Shown here piece by piece: positions 33,532 to 41,491 of a DNA stretch of 46,875 nt. Made by a program: the position numbers and the translations under genes. Position 1 is the first letter of the stretch; the number at the start of each line of letters is the position of its first letter. The notes under the pieces are model-generated. The model saw only the letters and a list, made by a program, of their open reading frames with translations, made no database searches and was not told the DNA's origin. Source of the stretch: JAVBNN01 sp031551525 (GTDB lineage Bacteria > Bacillota > Negativicutes > Acidaminococcales > JAISLQ01); the NCBI GenBank assembly GCA_031551525.1, contig JAVBNN010000010.1, positions 1-46,875 of the forward strand, written 5' to 3'.

Positions 33532-34320
33532 ATGATAAATAACCGTGAAAAAATATTAAGATATTACCGCGCCAGCGGCGACGACGCTCTGGCCGCCAGA
33601 CTACTCGACCTGGCCGAGATAGCGCAAAAAAGCGAAAAATACAAGACCAGCGACTTTCTTGATCCACATGGTTTTAGTATAGCGGAGACAATAGCCGCGC
33701 ATTATCCGGGGTTACGGCTGGACTCCGATGGTGGCTTTAATAATGCGGAACGGGTAAAAGTGGCTTTTATCGCGGACGACTTTCCAGGCAGTGTGGCCTG
33801 GGGCATTACTGGCCTCTCTGTAGAGTGGGATAAAAGGTTTTATAGCCTCAGCCACCGGGATGTACTGGGAGCGTTGATGGGACTTGGCTGCGAGAGAGAC
33901 ATTATGGGCGACATAGTCATGACGGACGCAGGGGCCCAGTTTGTGGCGGATGACTCTTTAGCGAATTTTGTTATCGGCAATCTGGCGCAAATAGGCGCGG
34001 CCAACATAAAAACAAAAAAAATATCACTAGCCGACCTATTGCAAAAAGCGGAACAGGTCAAAGAGATAAGGGCGACAGTGGCAGCGTTGCGCCTCGATGC
34101 AGTGGCGGCAGCCGGCTACGGCGTCTCACGCTCGCGCATGGCGGAAGAAATAAAAGCTCAACGGGTGAAAGTAAACTGGAAAGAAGCCAAAAATGCGGCA
34201 CAAAGTGTTACGGCGGGAGACGTAATTTCTTTTCGCAACCGGGGCAGGCTCGAGATAGCGGAGATAGGCGGCCAGACTAAAAAAGGCCGTACAGGAATAA
34301 TTTTGCGCAGATACATCTAA
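33532..34320 (+). CDS. ylmH: S4-domain RNA-binding protein YlmH
   Basis: YlmH has a conserved N-terminal domain (about 1-175, with FLDPHGFSIAE) and a C-terminal S4 RNA-binding domain (about 185-255, with YGVSRSRMAEEI and RVKVNW). The gene is in the ylm cell-division cluster; in Bacillus it has been linked to division and to ribosome quality control. The ATG at 33532 is two bases after the proC stop. The 262-residue length is normal. Confidence 0.92.
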   Translation: MINNREKILRYYRASGDDALAARLLDLAEIAQKSEKYKTSDFLDPHGFSIAETIAAHYPGLRLDSDGGFNNAERVKVAFIADDFPGSVAWGITGLSVEWDKRFYSLSHRDVLGALMGLGCERDIMGDIVMTDAGAQFVADDSLANFVIGNLAQIGAANIKTKKISLADLLQKAEQVKEIRATVAALRLDAVAAAGYGVSRSRMAEEIKAQRVKVNWKEAKNAAQSVTAGDVISFRNRGRLEIAEIGGQTKKGRTGIILRRYI

Positions 34321-34339
34321 CTTATGGAGGGATTTATTA

Positions 34340-35446
34340 ATGTTGACAGCACTTGATATTTACGGGAAGACTTTTGCTAAAGGATTTCGCGGTTATGACA
34401 CAGGCGAAGTAGACAAGTTTTTGGCTGACGTAGTAAAAGATTTTGAAATAGTATATGAAGAAAACGCAGCTATGAAAGCCGAAAAGGAAAATGTGGCCGC
34501 TGAAGTCGCACAACATCAGCAAAACAGCGACATTTTGAAAAATGACCTTGAGTCTGTTCAGACAACGGCTAATGAACTTAGGGCTGCGGTGCAAAAAGGC
34601 AATGATGAAAAGAAAACTTTGCAGCAAGAAATGGAAACAATAAAGGCGAAACTGGCGCAATACCAGCAACAGGCAGAAGTCATGAAAAATGACCTGACTG
34701 CTTCACAAAACGCGCTCAAAGAAGCGAAAGCGGCTATCCAGCAAGAAAGTGAAAAAAACAGCGCGTTACAGGCGGAACTAATAAATACGCAAAATCTTTT
34801 AGTAGAAAAAGAAAAAGAACTGGAAGAACAGGTTTCGGTGCACCTGACGGCGGCGCAGCAAGCCAAAACCACAGCCGAGGACAGCCTTCTTGGCTTGACG
34901 AAGGCACATGATAAAACCAAAGAAGATCTGGTTTTTAGCCGCAACCGTGAAGAATCCCTGCGCAAAGATGTTGTCAATGCCAGCGCGGCGGTTGAACAGG
35001 CCAAAGGTGAAGTGAAGAGGATGTACGCGGAATTGGCTGGAATGAAAGAAGAAAACGATAAACTTAAAGCCAAAATGGAACACTACCAGCAACTGGAAAA
35101 CAGCATGAAAAACACGCTGATAACGGCGCAATCCGCGGCCAACGACCTCAGGGACTCGGCTAATGTCGACCACCAGATGCTGCTTCGGGACGCAGAAATG
35201 TCTAGCAAAGAACTAATCCGCCATGCCGAGATGCAGGTGCAGAAACTGCTGGCCGAGACCGAACGCCTGGTCAAAGCGAAACACCACGATATAGAAAACA
35301 AGATAAACACTGCCGAAGCAAAGCTTGACCAGATAAAAACCGACGGGCAGCTCTCCCGCGCCAAATTACGCAGCCTGCTGGAAACACAATTGCGTTTGAT
35401 GAGCGAGGACTTTTCGGATGACCACCGCTCCAGCCTGGGACGCTGA
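34340..35446 (+). CDS. divIVA: DivIVA-family cell pole/division protein, long form
   Basis: DivIVA binds negatively curved membranes and organises poles and septa. The N-terminal lipid-binding domain is clear: LTALDIYGKTFAKGFRGYD followed by GEVDKFL (about 1-55). The remainder, to 368 residues, is a long glutamine- and alanine-rich coiled coil, more than twice the length of Bacillus DivIVA (about 164). The end is basic and carries no further domain I recognise. GGAGGG precedes ATG 34340. It may be the last division gene; a histidine phosphatase begins two bases after its stop. Confidence 0.94.
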   Translation: MLTALDIYGKTFAKGFRGYDTGEVDKFLADVVKDFEIVYEENAAMKAEKENVAAEVAQHQQNSDILKNDLESVQTTANELRAAVQKGNDEKKTLQQEMETIKAKLAQYQQQAEVMKNDLTASQNALKEAKAAIQQESEKNSALQAELINTQNLLVEKEKELEEQVSVHLTAAQQAKTTAEDSLLGLTKAHDKTKEDLVFSRNREESLRKDVVNASAAVEQAKGEVKRMYAELAGMKEENDKLKAKMEHYQQLENSMKNTLITAQSAANDLRDSANVDHQMLLRDAEMSSKELIRHAEMQVQKLLAETERLVKAKHHDIENKINTAEAKLDQIKTDGQLSRAKLRSLLETQLRLMSEDFSDDHRSSLGR

Positions 35447-35448
35447 AA

Positions 35449-36087
35449 GTGGAAAAACAGGGCGCAATCTTTCTGGTACGCCACGGCGAAGCCGAACATC
35501 ACGTCAAAGACTTTACCGGCGGTTGGACAGACCTGCCGCTTACCGATAAAGGCTGCCGTCAACTGGAGCATTTGGCCAGACGTTTAGCTGGGCAGCTGGA
35601 TGAAAAACCGAAAATACTGTCCAGCGATCTATTGCGCGCCAAACAGTCTGCATCTATTCTGGCGAAAAAACTGGATGCCGGACTAGAACTGACCACATTC
35701 CTGCGGGAAAAGAACAACGGCGAAGCGGCTGGAAAAAGTAGTGCCGAAGCAGCCGGGATGAAACTTTCCCGGCAGACGGATGAGCCGGACAATCGCAACT
35801 ATCCTGGCGGGGAGACGCGCCGGGAGTTTTATGGGCGGGTGGCCGCCGGTATGGACAGACAGTTATTTTCGGATAAACCACTTATCATAGTTAGCCATAA
35901 GGGAACTATCCAGAATATACTTTTCTGGTGGCTGGGGCTTTCGATCGATGAAGTATGCCGCCTGGGCATTTCTTTTGCCATAAACGCGGGCAGCTTGACT
36001 ATACTCAGGATAAACAAATGGCAGGAGCACGAAGTGACGCTGCTTAATGACTGCGCGCATATGGATATGGCTTCTTGTATTAGTTGA
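35449..36087 (+). CDS. Histidine phosphatase family protein
   Basis: This 212-residue protein belongs to the phosphoglycerate-mutase-like branch 1 superfamily. The catalytic histidine is in LVRHGEAE near residue 11, SSDLLRAKQSA carries the supporting arginine, and the second catalytic histidine is in VSHKGTIQN near residue 148. Related proteins include alpha-ribazole phosphatase (CobC), but no other cobalamin gene is in the window, so I leave the substrate open. GTG 35449 has no strong ribosome site, which fits coupling to divIVA two bases upstream. The ileS promoter overlaps its stop codon. Confidence 0.85.
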   Translation: MEKQGAIFLVRHGEAEHHVKDFTGGWTDLPLTDKGCRQLEHLARRLAGQLDEKPKILSSDLLRAKQSASILAKKLDAGLELTTFLREKNNGEAAGKSSAEAAGMKLSRQTDEPDNRNYPGGETRREFYGRVAAGMDRQLFSDKPLIIVSHKGTIQNILFWWLGLSIDEVCRLGISFAINAGSLTILRINKWQEHEVTLLNDCAHMDMASCIS

Positions 36088-36112
36088 CCTCACGGTAGGT
36101 TTATTGTATAAT
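36084..36112 (+). promoter_or_regulatory. Strong promoter of ileS
   Basis: TTGACC (36084-36089) and a perfect TATAAT (36107-36112) are 17 bases apart. The -35 overlaps the stop codon of the preceding gene. Confidence 0.9.
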
Positions 36113-36248
36113 AACACTATTGAATATAACATTGTGATGACGGAGAGAGTACCCACACAGCCTTTTTGCAAAAGAGAGCCGGATCAGGTGAAAGCCGGAC
36201 AAGGGGCATACGGGGAAGATCACTCCCGAACTCCGGCCCGAAGAATAA

Positions 36249-36401
36249 TCGGTCAACCTAAAAAAACGGCATGAGATTTGCGCGGATATTTTTTGCAGTG
36301 CAAGACGGCGGAAGAAGGATGCTGAGAGCATTCCGACTGACAACAACGAAGCAATGCGAAAAATGTACCACAAAGACAGGTGGCTTTTTTAGGTTGGCTG
36401 A
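36249..36401 (+). repeat. Imperfect inverted repeat inside the ileS T-box leader
   Basis: TCGGTCAACCTAAAAAA (36249-36265) pairs over its whole length with TTTTTTAGGTTGGCTGA (36385-36401), two pairs being G-U. The enclosed 119 bases hold further small hairpins, such as CCAC/GTGG. Confidence 0.75.
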
Positions 36402-36487
36402 CTATAAAGTAGGCGACCGGCGGCGGCGGCTGTTATAACGCTAAGAGCGGCCATTTATATGGTCAGCAGGGTGGTACCACGGGCAAA

Positions 36488-36526
36488 AAAGTCTCGTCCC
36501 TTCAGGGATGTAGGCTTTATTTTTTT
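36488..36526 (+). terminator. T-box terminator before ileS
   Basis: AAAGTCT and TCCCT pair with AGGGA and AGGCTTT across a small internal loop, followed by a run of T to 36526. Confidence 0.85.
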
Positions 36527-36539
36527 GGAGGTGTTTTGT

Positions 36540-39311
36540 TTGGACTACAGCAAAACTTTAAATCTGCCAGTAACCGAATTCCCCATGCGGGCGGATTTAC
36601 CGGCTCGCGAACCGGAAATTCTCGATTATTGGCATAAAAATGATATTTATGGCAAAAAACAGGCCAGGCGTCAGGGCAGGGAAAAGTTCGTCCTGCACGA
36701 TGGCCCGCCTTACGCCAACGGTAGTATTCATACAGGTACTGCGCTCAACAAGATATTAAAAGATATAGTAGTCAAATATAAATATCTGCGCGGTTTTGAC
36801 ACACCCTATGTGCCCGGCCGGGATACCCACGGTATGCCGATTGAGCATGCGGCGATTAAAAACCTCGGCCTCGACAGGAAACAGCTCGACACGCTTGTCT
36901 TGCGCGAAGAGTGTAAAAACTACGCCCTCAAGTGGATAGACGCCCAGCGAGAAGACTTCATGCGCCTTGGCGTACTGGGAGACTGGTACGATCCGTATAT
37001 CACCCTCAAACCGGAATTTGAAGCCGAACAGATGCTGGTCTTTGGCGCGATGGCGCAAAAAAACTATATCTATAAAGGCCTAAAAGCCGTTTATTGGTGT
37101 ACGCACTGCGAAACGGCGCTGGCCGAAGCCGAGATAGAATACGGCGAAGAAAAATCGCCTGCCATCTATGTCAAATTCCCCTTACAAGACGATAAAGCCA
37201 TCCTGCCGCCCGGTCTTAAAGATAAACCGGTATTTGCCGTCATCTGGACCACTACGCCCTGGACGCTCCCGGCCAACGTGGCTATCGCCGTAAATCCGGA
37301 CTTTGAATACTGCTGGGTGGAGTGCGACGGCGAAATATACCTGATGGGCAAAGAACTCTTGCCGCAGGTGGAAGAAGACAGCAAGAAGACATTCAATATT
37401 TTCTCCAGCGTAATGGGTAAAGAGCTGGAAGGGCTTATCTTCCGGCATCCATTTTTTGACAGGGACTCGCTCCTCGTTCTGGCCGACTACGTCACCAGCG
37501 ACACCGGCACGGGTTGCGTGCACACTGCGCCCGGACACGGCCAGGAAGACTTTGCCACCGGCCAGCGCTACAACCTGCCGGTCATCTCGCCGGTAGACCC
37601 TTCGGGCAAATTCACTAAAGAAGCGGCCCAATTTGCCGGTATGCAGGTATTTGAAGCCAACGGTCCGATCATCAAGACCTTGGCCGAAAACAACATGCTG
37701 TTGGCCAAAGGCTCCATCCGCCACCAATATGCCCACTGCTGGCGCTGCAAAAATCCGATTATCTATCGGGCCACCGAGCAGTGGTTCGCCTCGATAGACG
37801 CCTTCCGCGAACAGGCGCTCAAAGAAATAGACGAAAATATCCAGTGGATACCAGCCTGGGGACACGACCGCATCCGCAATATGGTGGCCGACCGGGGCGA
37901 CTGGTGTATTTCCCGTCAGCGTGTGTGGGGCGTGCCCATACCGGTGTTTTACTGTAAAAATTGCGGCGAACACCTGATAAACGAAACCACAATAAAAAAC
38001 ATCTCGGATATTTTCAGAAAAGAAGGCTCAAACGCATGGTGGGCCAGGGAAGCCGCCGACCTCCTGCCGTCCGGTACTAAATGCGAAAAATGTGGCGCCA
38101 GTGAATTCCGCAAAGAGACCGACATTATGGACGTCTGGTTTGACAGCGGTTCCAGTCATGCAGCCGTTTTAAAGGCCCGTCCGGAACTGGCCTGGCCGGC
38201 CTCTATGTATCTTGAAGGCAGCGACCAGCACCGTGGATGGTTCCAATCGTCACTCCTGACCAGCGTGGCTTCTTGCGGCAGCGCGCCGTACAAGGCCGTG
38301 CTTACTCACGGCTTCGTGGTGGATGGCGACGGACGCAAGATGTCCAAATCGCTCGGCAACACCATCGACCCGCAGGAAGTCATCAAAAAATACGGCGCGG
38401 ACGTACTGCGCCTATGGGTAGCTTCGGCTGACTACAAGGCCGATATCAGGATATCCAACGATATTTTAAAACAACTTTCCGAAGTATACCGCAAGATACG
38501 CAATACCTTCCGCTACATGCTGGGCAATTTGTATGATTTTGATCCTGCGCAAGACCGGGTAGAGTACAAAGACATGCTGGAACTGGATAAATGGGCGCTC
38601 ATGAAAAATGAGGAAGTCAAGGAAAAAGTTACCCAGGCCTATGAAAGCTATGAATTCCATCTGCTCTACCATTCGGTGCACAACTTTTGCACTATCGACC
38701 TGAGCTCTTTTTACCTCGACATCCTGAAAGACCGCCTGTACGCATCCGCCTCCGATTCACTGGCGCGCCGCAGCGCCCAGACTGCCATGTACGACATACT
38801 GCTCGACCTGGTGGTCATGCTAACGCCCGTCCTTTCTTTCACCACGGAAGAAACCTGGCGGTACATGAAAAAGAGCGACGGTATGCCGGAAAGCGTGCAG
38901 ATGATGGATTGGCCTCCCGCAAGGCCGGAATATATGGATGAAGAACTTGGCAAGAAATGGAACGACTTCATCGAACTGAGAGGCCAGATAACCAAAGTGC
39001 TCGAAGGCGCCAGGCGCGCCAAGACCATCGGCCATTCGCTCGATGCTAAAGTCACGCTCTATGCTGAAGGAGAAGCCTACGAAAGCTTGTCCGGTGTGTC
39101 CGCTCAACTGGCAAATCTTTTGATCGTATCCCAGGCCGAGGTAGTACAAGGACTTGCGGGCGGTGAAGCAACCGACCGGGCCGACCTCAAAGTAGGCGTA
39201 ACCGCGGCTGGTGGCGATAAATGTGACCGCTGCTGGATGTATAGCGAAGCCGTGGGCAAAGACAACGAACACCCCACGCTATGCGACAGATGCGCCAGCG
39301 TAATTAAATGA
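36540..39311 (+). CDS. ileS: Isoleucyl-tRNA synthetase
   Basis: IleRS charges tRNA-Ile and edits valine. The 923-residue product (TTG 36540, with GGAGGTG seven bases before) has the class I core, the CP1 editing domain with TTPWTLPAN, KMSKS as RKMSKSLGN, the anticodon-binding region, and a C-terminal zinc finger of CDRCW and LCDRC. The HIGH motif, near residues 64-67, reads HTGT, and the nearby conserved GWDxHG reads GRDTHG, both unlike the usual IleRS. These changes alter the ATP-binding site signature while the rest looks functional. Upstream frame to 36459 lies in the leader. A strong terminator follows the stop. Confidence 0.97.
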   Translation: MDYSKTLNLPVTEFPMRADLPAREPEILDYWHKNDIYGKKQARRQGREKFVLHDGPPYANGSIHTGTALNKILKDIVVKYKYLRGFDTPYVPGRDTHGMPIEHAAIKNLGLDRKQLDTLVLREECKNYALKWIDAQREDFMRLGVLGDWYDPYITLKPEFEAEQMLVFGAMAQKNYIYKGLKAVYWCTHCETALAEAEIEYGEEKSPAIYVKFPLQDDKAILPPGLKDKPVFAVIWTTTPWTLPANVAIAVNPDFEYCWVECDGEIYLMGKELLPQVEEDSKKTFNIFSSVMGKELEGLIFRHPFFDRDSLLVLADYVTSDTGTGCVHTAPGHGQEDFATGQRYNLPVISPVDPSGKFTKEAAQFAGMQVFEANGPIIKTLAENNMLLAKGSIRHQYAHCWRCKNPIIYRATEQWFASIDAFREQALKEIDENIQWIPAWGHDRIRNMVADRGDWCISRQRVWGVPIPVFYCKNCGEHLINETTIKNISDIFRKEGSNAWWAREAADLLPSGTKCEKCGASEFRKETDIMDVWFDSGSSHAAVLKARPELAWPASMYLEGSDQHRGWFQSSLLTSVASCGSAPYKAVLTHGFVVDGDGRKMSKSLGNTIDPQEVIKKYGADVLRLWVASADYKADIRISNDILKQLSEVYRKIRNTFRYMLGNLYDFDPAQDRVEYKDMLELDKWALMKNEEVKEKVTQAYESYEFHLLYHSVHNFCTIDLSSFYLDILKDRLYASASDSLARRSAQTAMYDILLDLVVMLTPVLSFTTEETWRYMKKSDGMPESVQMMDWPPARPEYMDEELGKKWNDFIELRGQITKVLEGARRAKTIGHSLDAKVTLYAEGEAYESLSGVSAQLANLLIVSQAEVVQGLAGGEATDRADLKVGVTAAGGDKCDRCWMYSEAVGKDNEHPTLCDRCASVIK

Positions 39312-39314
39312 TTT

Positions 39315-39342
39315 CAAACGCCCCGCTTTTGCGGGGCGTTTG
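39315..39342 (+). terminator. Terminator of ileS
   Basis: CAAACGCCCCGC (39315-39326) and its exact complement (39331-39342) form a 12-base-pair GC-rich stem with a TTTT loop, four bases after the ileS stop. No clear T run follows. Confidence 0.85.
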
Positions 39343-39368
39343 CTTAGTTGCCGCGCCTTGTGTATAAT
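39340..39368 (+). promoter_or_regulatory. Promoter of the lspA-rluD-pyrR operon
   Basis: TTGCTT (39340-39345) and perfect TATAAT (39363-39368) are 17 bases apart, directly after the ileS terminator stem. Confidence 0.7.
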
Positions 39369-39403
39369 TAAAAGATAGCGGTCTATGTAAAGGGTGATAG
39401 TAC

Positions 39404-39841
39404 TTGAAGTTTTTAGTGGCGGCGTTTGTTGTGGTTATCTTCGACCGCCTCAGCAAACAGTATATAGTCGGCAGTATGCAGGAAGGCATGAGCATACCCG
39501 TTATAAAGGACATTTTTCACATAACTTATGTCCTCAATCCGGGCGCAGCTTTCGGCATCATGGAAAACCAGCGCTGGTTTTTTATCGCCATCGCCTGTGC
39601 GCTCTTGCTGACGGCGGCTTTTTTTTATAAAAAACTGCTGGCTCAACCGAAACTGCTGCAAACAGGCGTTGCTATCATGGCAGGCGGTGCGGTAGGCAAT
39701 CTCATCGACCGCATCACTATCGGCAAAGTGGTGGATTTTTTGGACTTTCGTTTCTGGCCGGTATTCAATATCGCCGATATAGCTATATGTGTGGGGGCGG
39801 GTCTTATCGTATGGACAATTTGGCAAGAAGAACAATTTTAG
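39404..39841 (+). CDS. lspA: Lipoprotein signal peptidase (signal peptidase II)
   Basis: LspA cleaves signal peptides of diacylated prolipoproteins in the inner membrane. The 145-residue protein has four hydrophobic segments. Catalytic aspartates are in GGAVGNLIDRI and FNIADIAI, with DRLSKQYI near the start and LNPGAAFGI as the other family marks. TTG 39404 follows AAGGGTGA. Its 3' end overlaps the rluD start by 31 bases, a coupled pair widely conserved in bacteria. Confidence 0.96.
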   Translation: MKFLVAAFVVVIFDRLSKQYIVGSMQEGMSIPVIKDIFHITYVLNPGAAFGIMENQRWFFIAIACALLLTAAFFYKKLLAQPKLLQTGVAIMAGGAVGNLIDRITIGKVVDFLDFRFWPVFNIADIAICVGAGLIVWTIWQEEQF

Positions 39842-40755
39842 ACGATGGGCTGCGGCAGATAACTACTGGGCAAGAAGACCGGGACGCCCGGGCGGACATA
39901 TATCTGGCCGGGCAAATAGGCATATCCCGTGCCAACATGCAAAAACTCATGAACAGCGGCCTGGTTGTAGTTAATGATAAACCCATAAAGCAAAACTACC
40001 GCGTCAAAGGCGGGGAAACTTTCACAGTGGAATATCAGCCGCCCCAGGCGCTGGCGGTGGAGGCGGAAAACATCCCGCTCGACATCATTTATGAAGACAA
40101 AGACATGATCGTTGTCAATAAAGCGCGCGGCATGGTCGTGCATCCCGCGCCGGGCAACTACAGCGGTACGCTGGTAAACGCGCTCCTTTACCATTGCCAT
40201 GATCTATCGGGTATAAATGGCGTCGTGCGGCCAGGCATAGTGCACCGCCTCGACAAAGACACTTCCGGCGTTATGGTAGTGGCCAAGAACGATGCGGCGC
40301 ACGTCGACCTGTCGGCGCAGATACAGGCCAAGACCGCCAAACGCGACTATCTGGCCATAGTGCACGGCTATGTTAAAACAGATGAAGGGCGCATAGAAAC
40401 GCTCATCGGGCGCGACCCGAAAGACCGGCAGAAGATGGCGGTGGTGGACAAAAACGGCCGCCCGGCCATTACCTTATATAAAGCGTTGGAACGTTTTCCC
40501 AGACATTCGCTGCTCGAGTGCAGTCTTTTGACCGGGCGCACCCACCAGATACGCGTGCATCTGTCGCATATCGGTCACCCCATTGTGGGCGATCCACGTT
40601 ACATGCCGAGACGGCCCGGATTTTCCATCAACGGTCAGGCACTGCATTCGGCGCATCTTACACTGAACAACCAGGCCGGGGAGAAAATGACCTTCACTGC
40701 GCCATTACCCGAAGATATGGAAAAAATACTGGCAAGGCTCAGGCAAGGATTATAG
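39811..40755 (+). CDS. rluD: 23S rRNA pseudouridine synthase, RluD/RluA family
   Basis: This 314-residue enzyme isomerises uridines in large-subunit rRNA. An S4 RNA-binding domain (about 20-80) precedes the RluA catalytic domain, which has the active-site aspartate in HRLDKDTSGVMVVA near residue 150, and GRTHQIRVHL and HPIVGDPRY. I place the start at ATG 39811, inside lspA. A GTG at 39787 would add eight residues without similarity to the family, and the ribosome site is weak in either case. The exact rRNA target (RluD versus another family member) is by best resemblance only. Confidence 0.92.
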   Translation: MDNLARRTILDDGLRQITTGQEDRDARADIYLAGQIGISRANMQKLMNSGLVVVNDKPIKQNYRVKGGETFTVEYQPPQALAVEAENIPLDIIYEDKDMIVVNKARGMVVHPAPGNYSGTLVNALLYHCHDLSGINGVVRPGIVHRLDKDTSGVMVVAKNDAAHVDLSAQIQAKTAKRDYLAIVHGYVKTDEGRIETLIGRDPKDRQKMAVVDKNGRPAITLYKALERFPRHSLLECSLLTGRTHQIRVHLSHIGHPIVGDPRYMPRRPGFSINGQALHSAHLTLNNQAGEKMTFTAPLPEDMEKILARLRQGL

Positions 40756-40780
40756 GAATACTAAAATGAGGTGAGAAAAA

Positions 40781-41335
40781 GTGGCAAATGTTGTTGAAAA
40801 AAAGCTCATTATGGATGCCAGCGCTATGAAAAGAGCCCTGGTACGTATTTCACACGAGATAGCTGAACGCAACAAAGGTTTTGGCGATATCGTGCTCATG
40901 GGCATCAGGAGCCGGGGCGTACCCTTGGCCGAGCGGCTGGCCGCAGAGATAACTGGCATAGAAAAAGTAAAAGTGCCTGTAGGGATACTAGATATCACCC
41001 TCTATCGCGACGACCTTTCAACCTTGTCTTACCAGCCGATCGTGCACGGCACGGATATCGATTTTGCCATAGACGGGAAAACAGTCATACTGGTGGACGA
41101 CGTCCTTTATACCGGCCGCACCATCAGGGCAGCCATGGACGCGCTCATTGACGTAGGCCGGCCGAAATCTATACAACTGGCTGTCCTCATTGACCGAGGG
41201 CACCGTGAACTGCCGATCAGGGCTGATTTTGTGGGTAAAAACGTTCCCACAGCGAAAAACGAGATAGTAAAAGTCTGCCTCGCTGGTATAGACGAAGGTG
41301 AAGAACGAGTTGTTATTGGCGAGACCGCTCAGTGA
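40781..41335 (+). CDS. pyrR: PyrR: pyr mRNA-binding attenuator / uracil phosphoribosyltransferase
   Basis: PyrR binds leader RNA of pyrimidine genes in response to UMP and has weak uracil phosphoribosyltransferase activity. The 184-residue product shows the PRPP motif VILVDDVLYTGRTI near residue 105, MGIRSRGVPLAERLA, and the basic RNA-binding C-terminal half. GTG 40781 follows GAGGTGA. It is the last gene of the lspA-rluD-pyrR run. No pyrimidine biosynthesis gene follows, so in this organism it must act on leaders elsewhere. Confidence 0.95.
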   Translation: MANVVEKKLIMDASAMKRALVRISHEIAERNKGFGDIVLMGIRSRGVPLAERLAAEITGIEKVKVPVGILDITLYRDDLSTLSYQPIVHGTDIDFAIDGKTVILVDDVLYTGRTIRAAMDALIDVGRPKSIQLAVLIDRGHRELPIRADFVGKNVPTAKNEIVKVCLAGIDEGEERVVIGETAQ

Positions 41336-41353
41336 GCAGGAAAGCGCATTTTA

Positions 41354-41387
41354 TTTTAGTATTAACTAACGAAAAAACATACTAAAA
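41354..41387. repeat. AT-rich inverted repeat after pyrR
   Basis: TTTTAGTAT (41354-41362) and ATACTAAAA (41379-41387) are perfect complements with a 16-base spacer, the first of two hairpins in the pyrR-udp gap. Confidence 0.55.
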
Positions 41388-41395
41388 AGGAAAAA

Positions 41396-41434
41396 GCAAA
41401 TAAAAAACTGCCTTTTGGGCAGTTTTTTATTTGC
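41396..41434 (+). terminator. Terminator between pyrR and udp
   Basis: GCAAATAAAAAACTGCC (41396-41412) pairs perfectly over 17 bases with 41418-41434 around a TTTTG loop. The T run lies inside the 3' arm. Confidence 0.85.
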
Positions 41435-41491
41435 CCAAAAGCCTTTGATGGGCTAAGATATTAATATAAATATCGTACAGGAGGTTTTTAC

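Larger units (their letters stand above)
36120..36526 (+). promoter_or_regulatory. T-box riboswitch of ileS, isoleucine specifier
   Basis: Landmarks are the S-turn AGTA (36148-36151), AGAGAGCCGG with AAAGCCGG at the top of stem I, the specifier loop GAA-G-ATC-A with ATC at 36219-36221 (isoleucine), the T-box AGGGTGGTACCACGGG (36468-36483) and a terminator. The bulge UGGU matches tRNA-Ile. Between stem I and the T-box sequence a 17-base-pair long-range stem encloses 119 bases, which makes the leader (over 400 bases) unusually long. Confidence 0.95.

Noticed and set aside
36271..36438. Short open frame of about 55 codons in the ileS T-box leader, possible leader peptide
   Set aside because: No Shine-Dalgarno precedes its ATG, the sequence overlaps structured RNA, and T-box control does not use leader peptides.
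37182..37973. Long antisense open frame of about 263 codons inside ileS
   Set aside because: Codons mirror the IleRS frame, with no ribosome site, no homology I recognise and no promoter.
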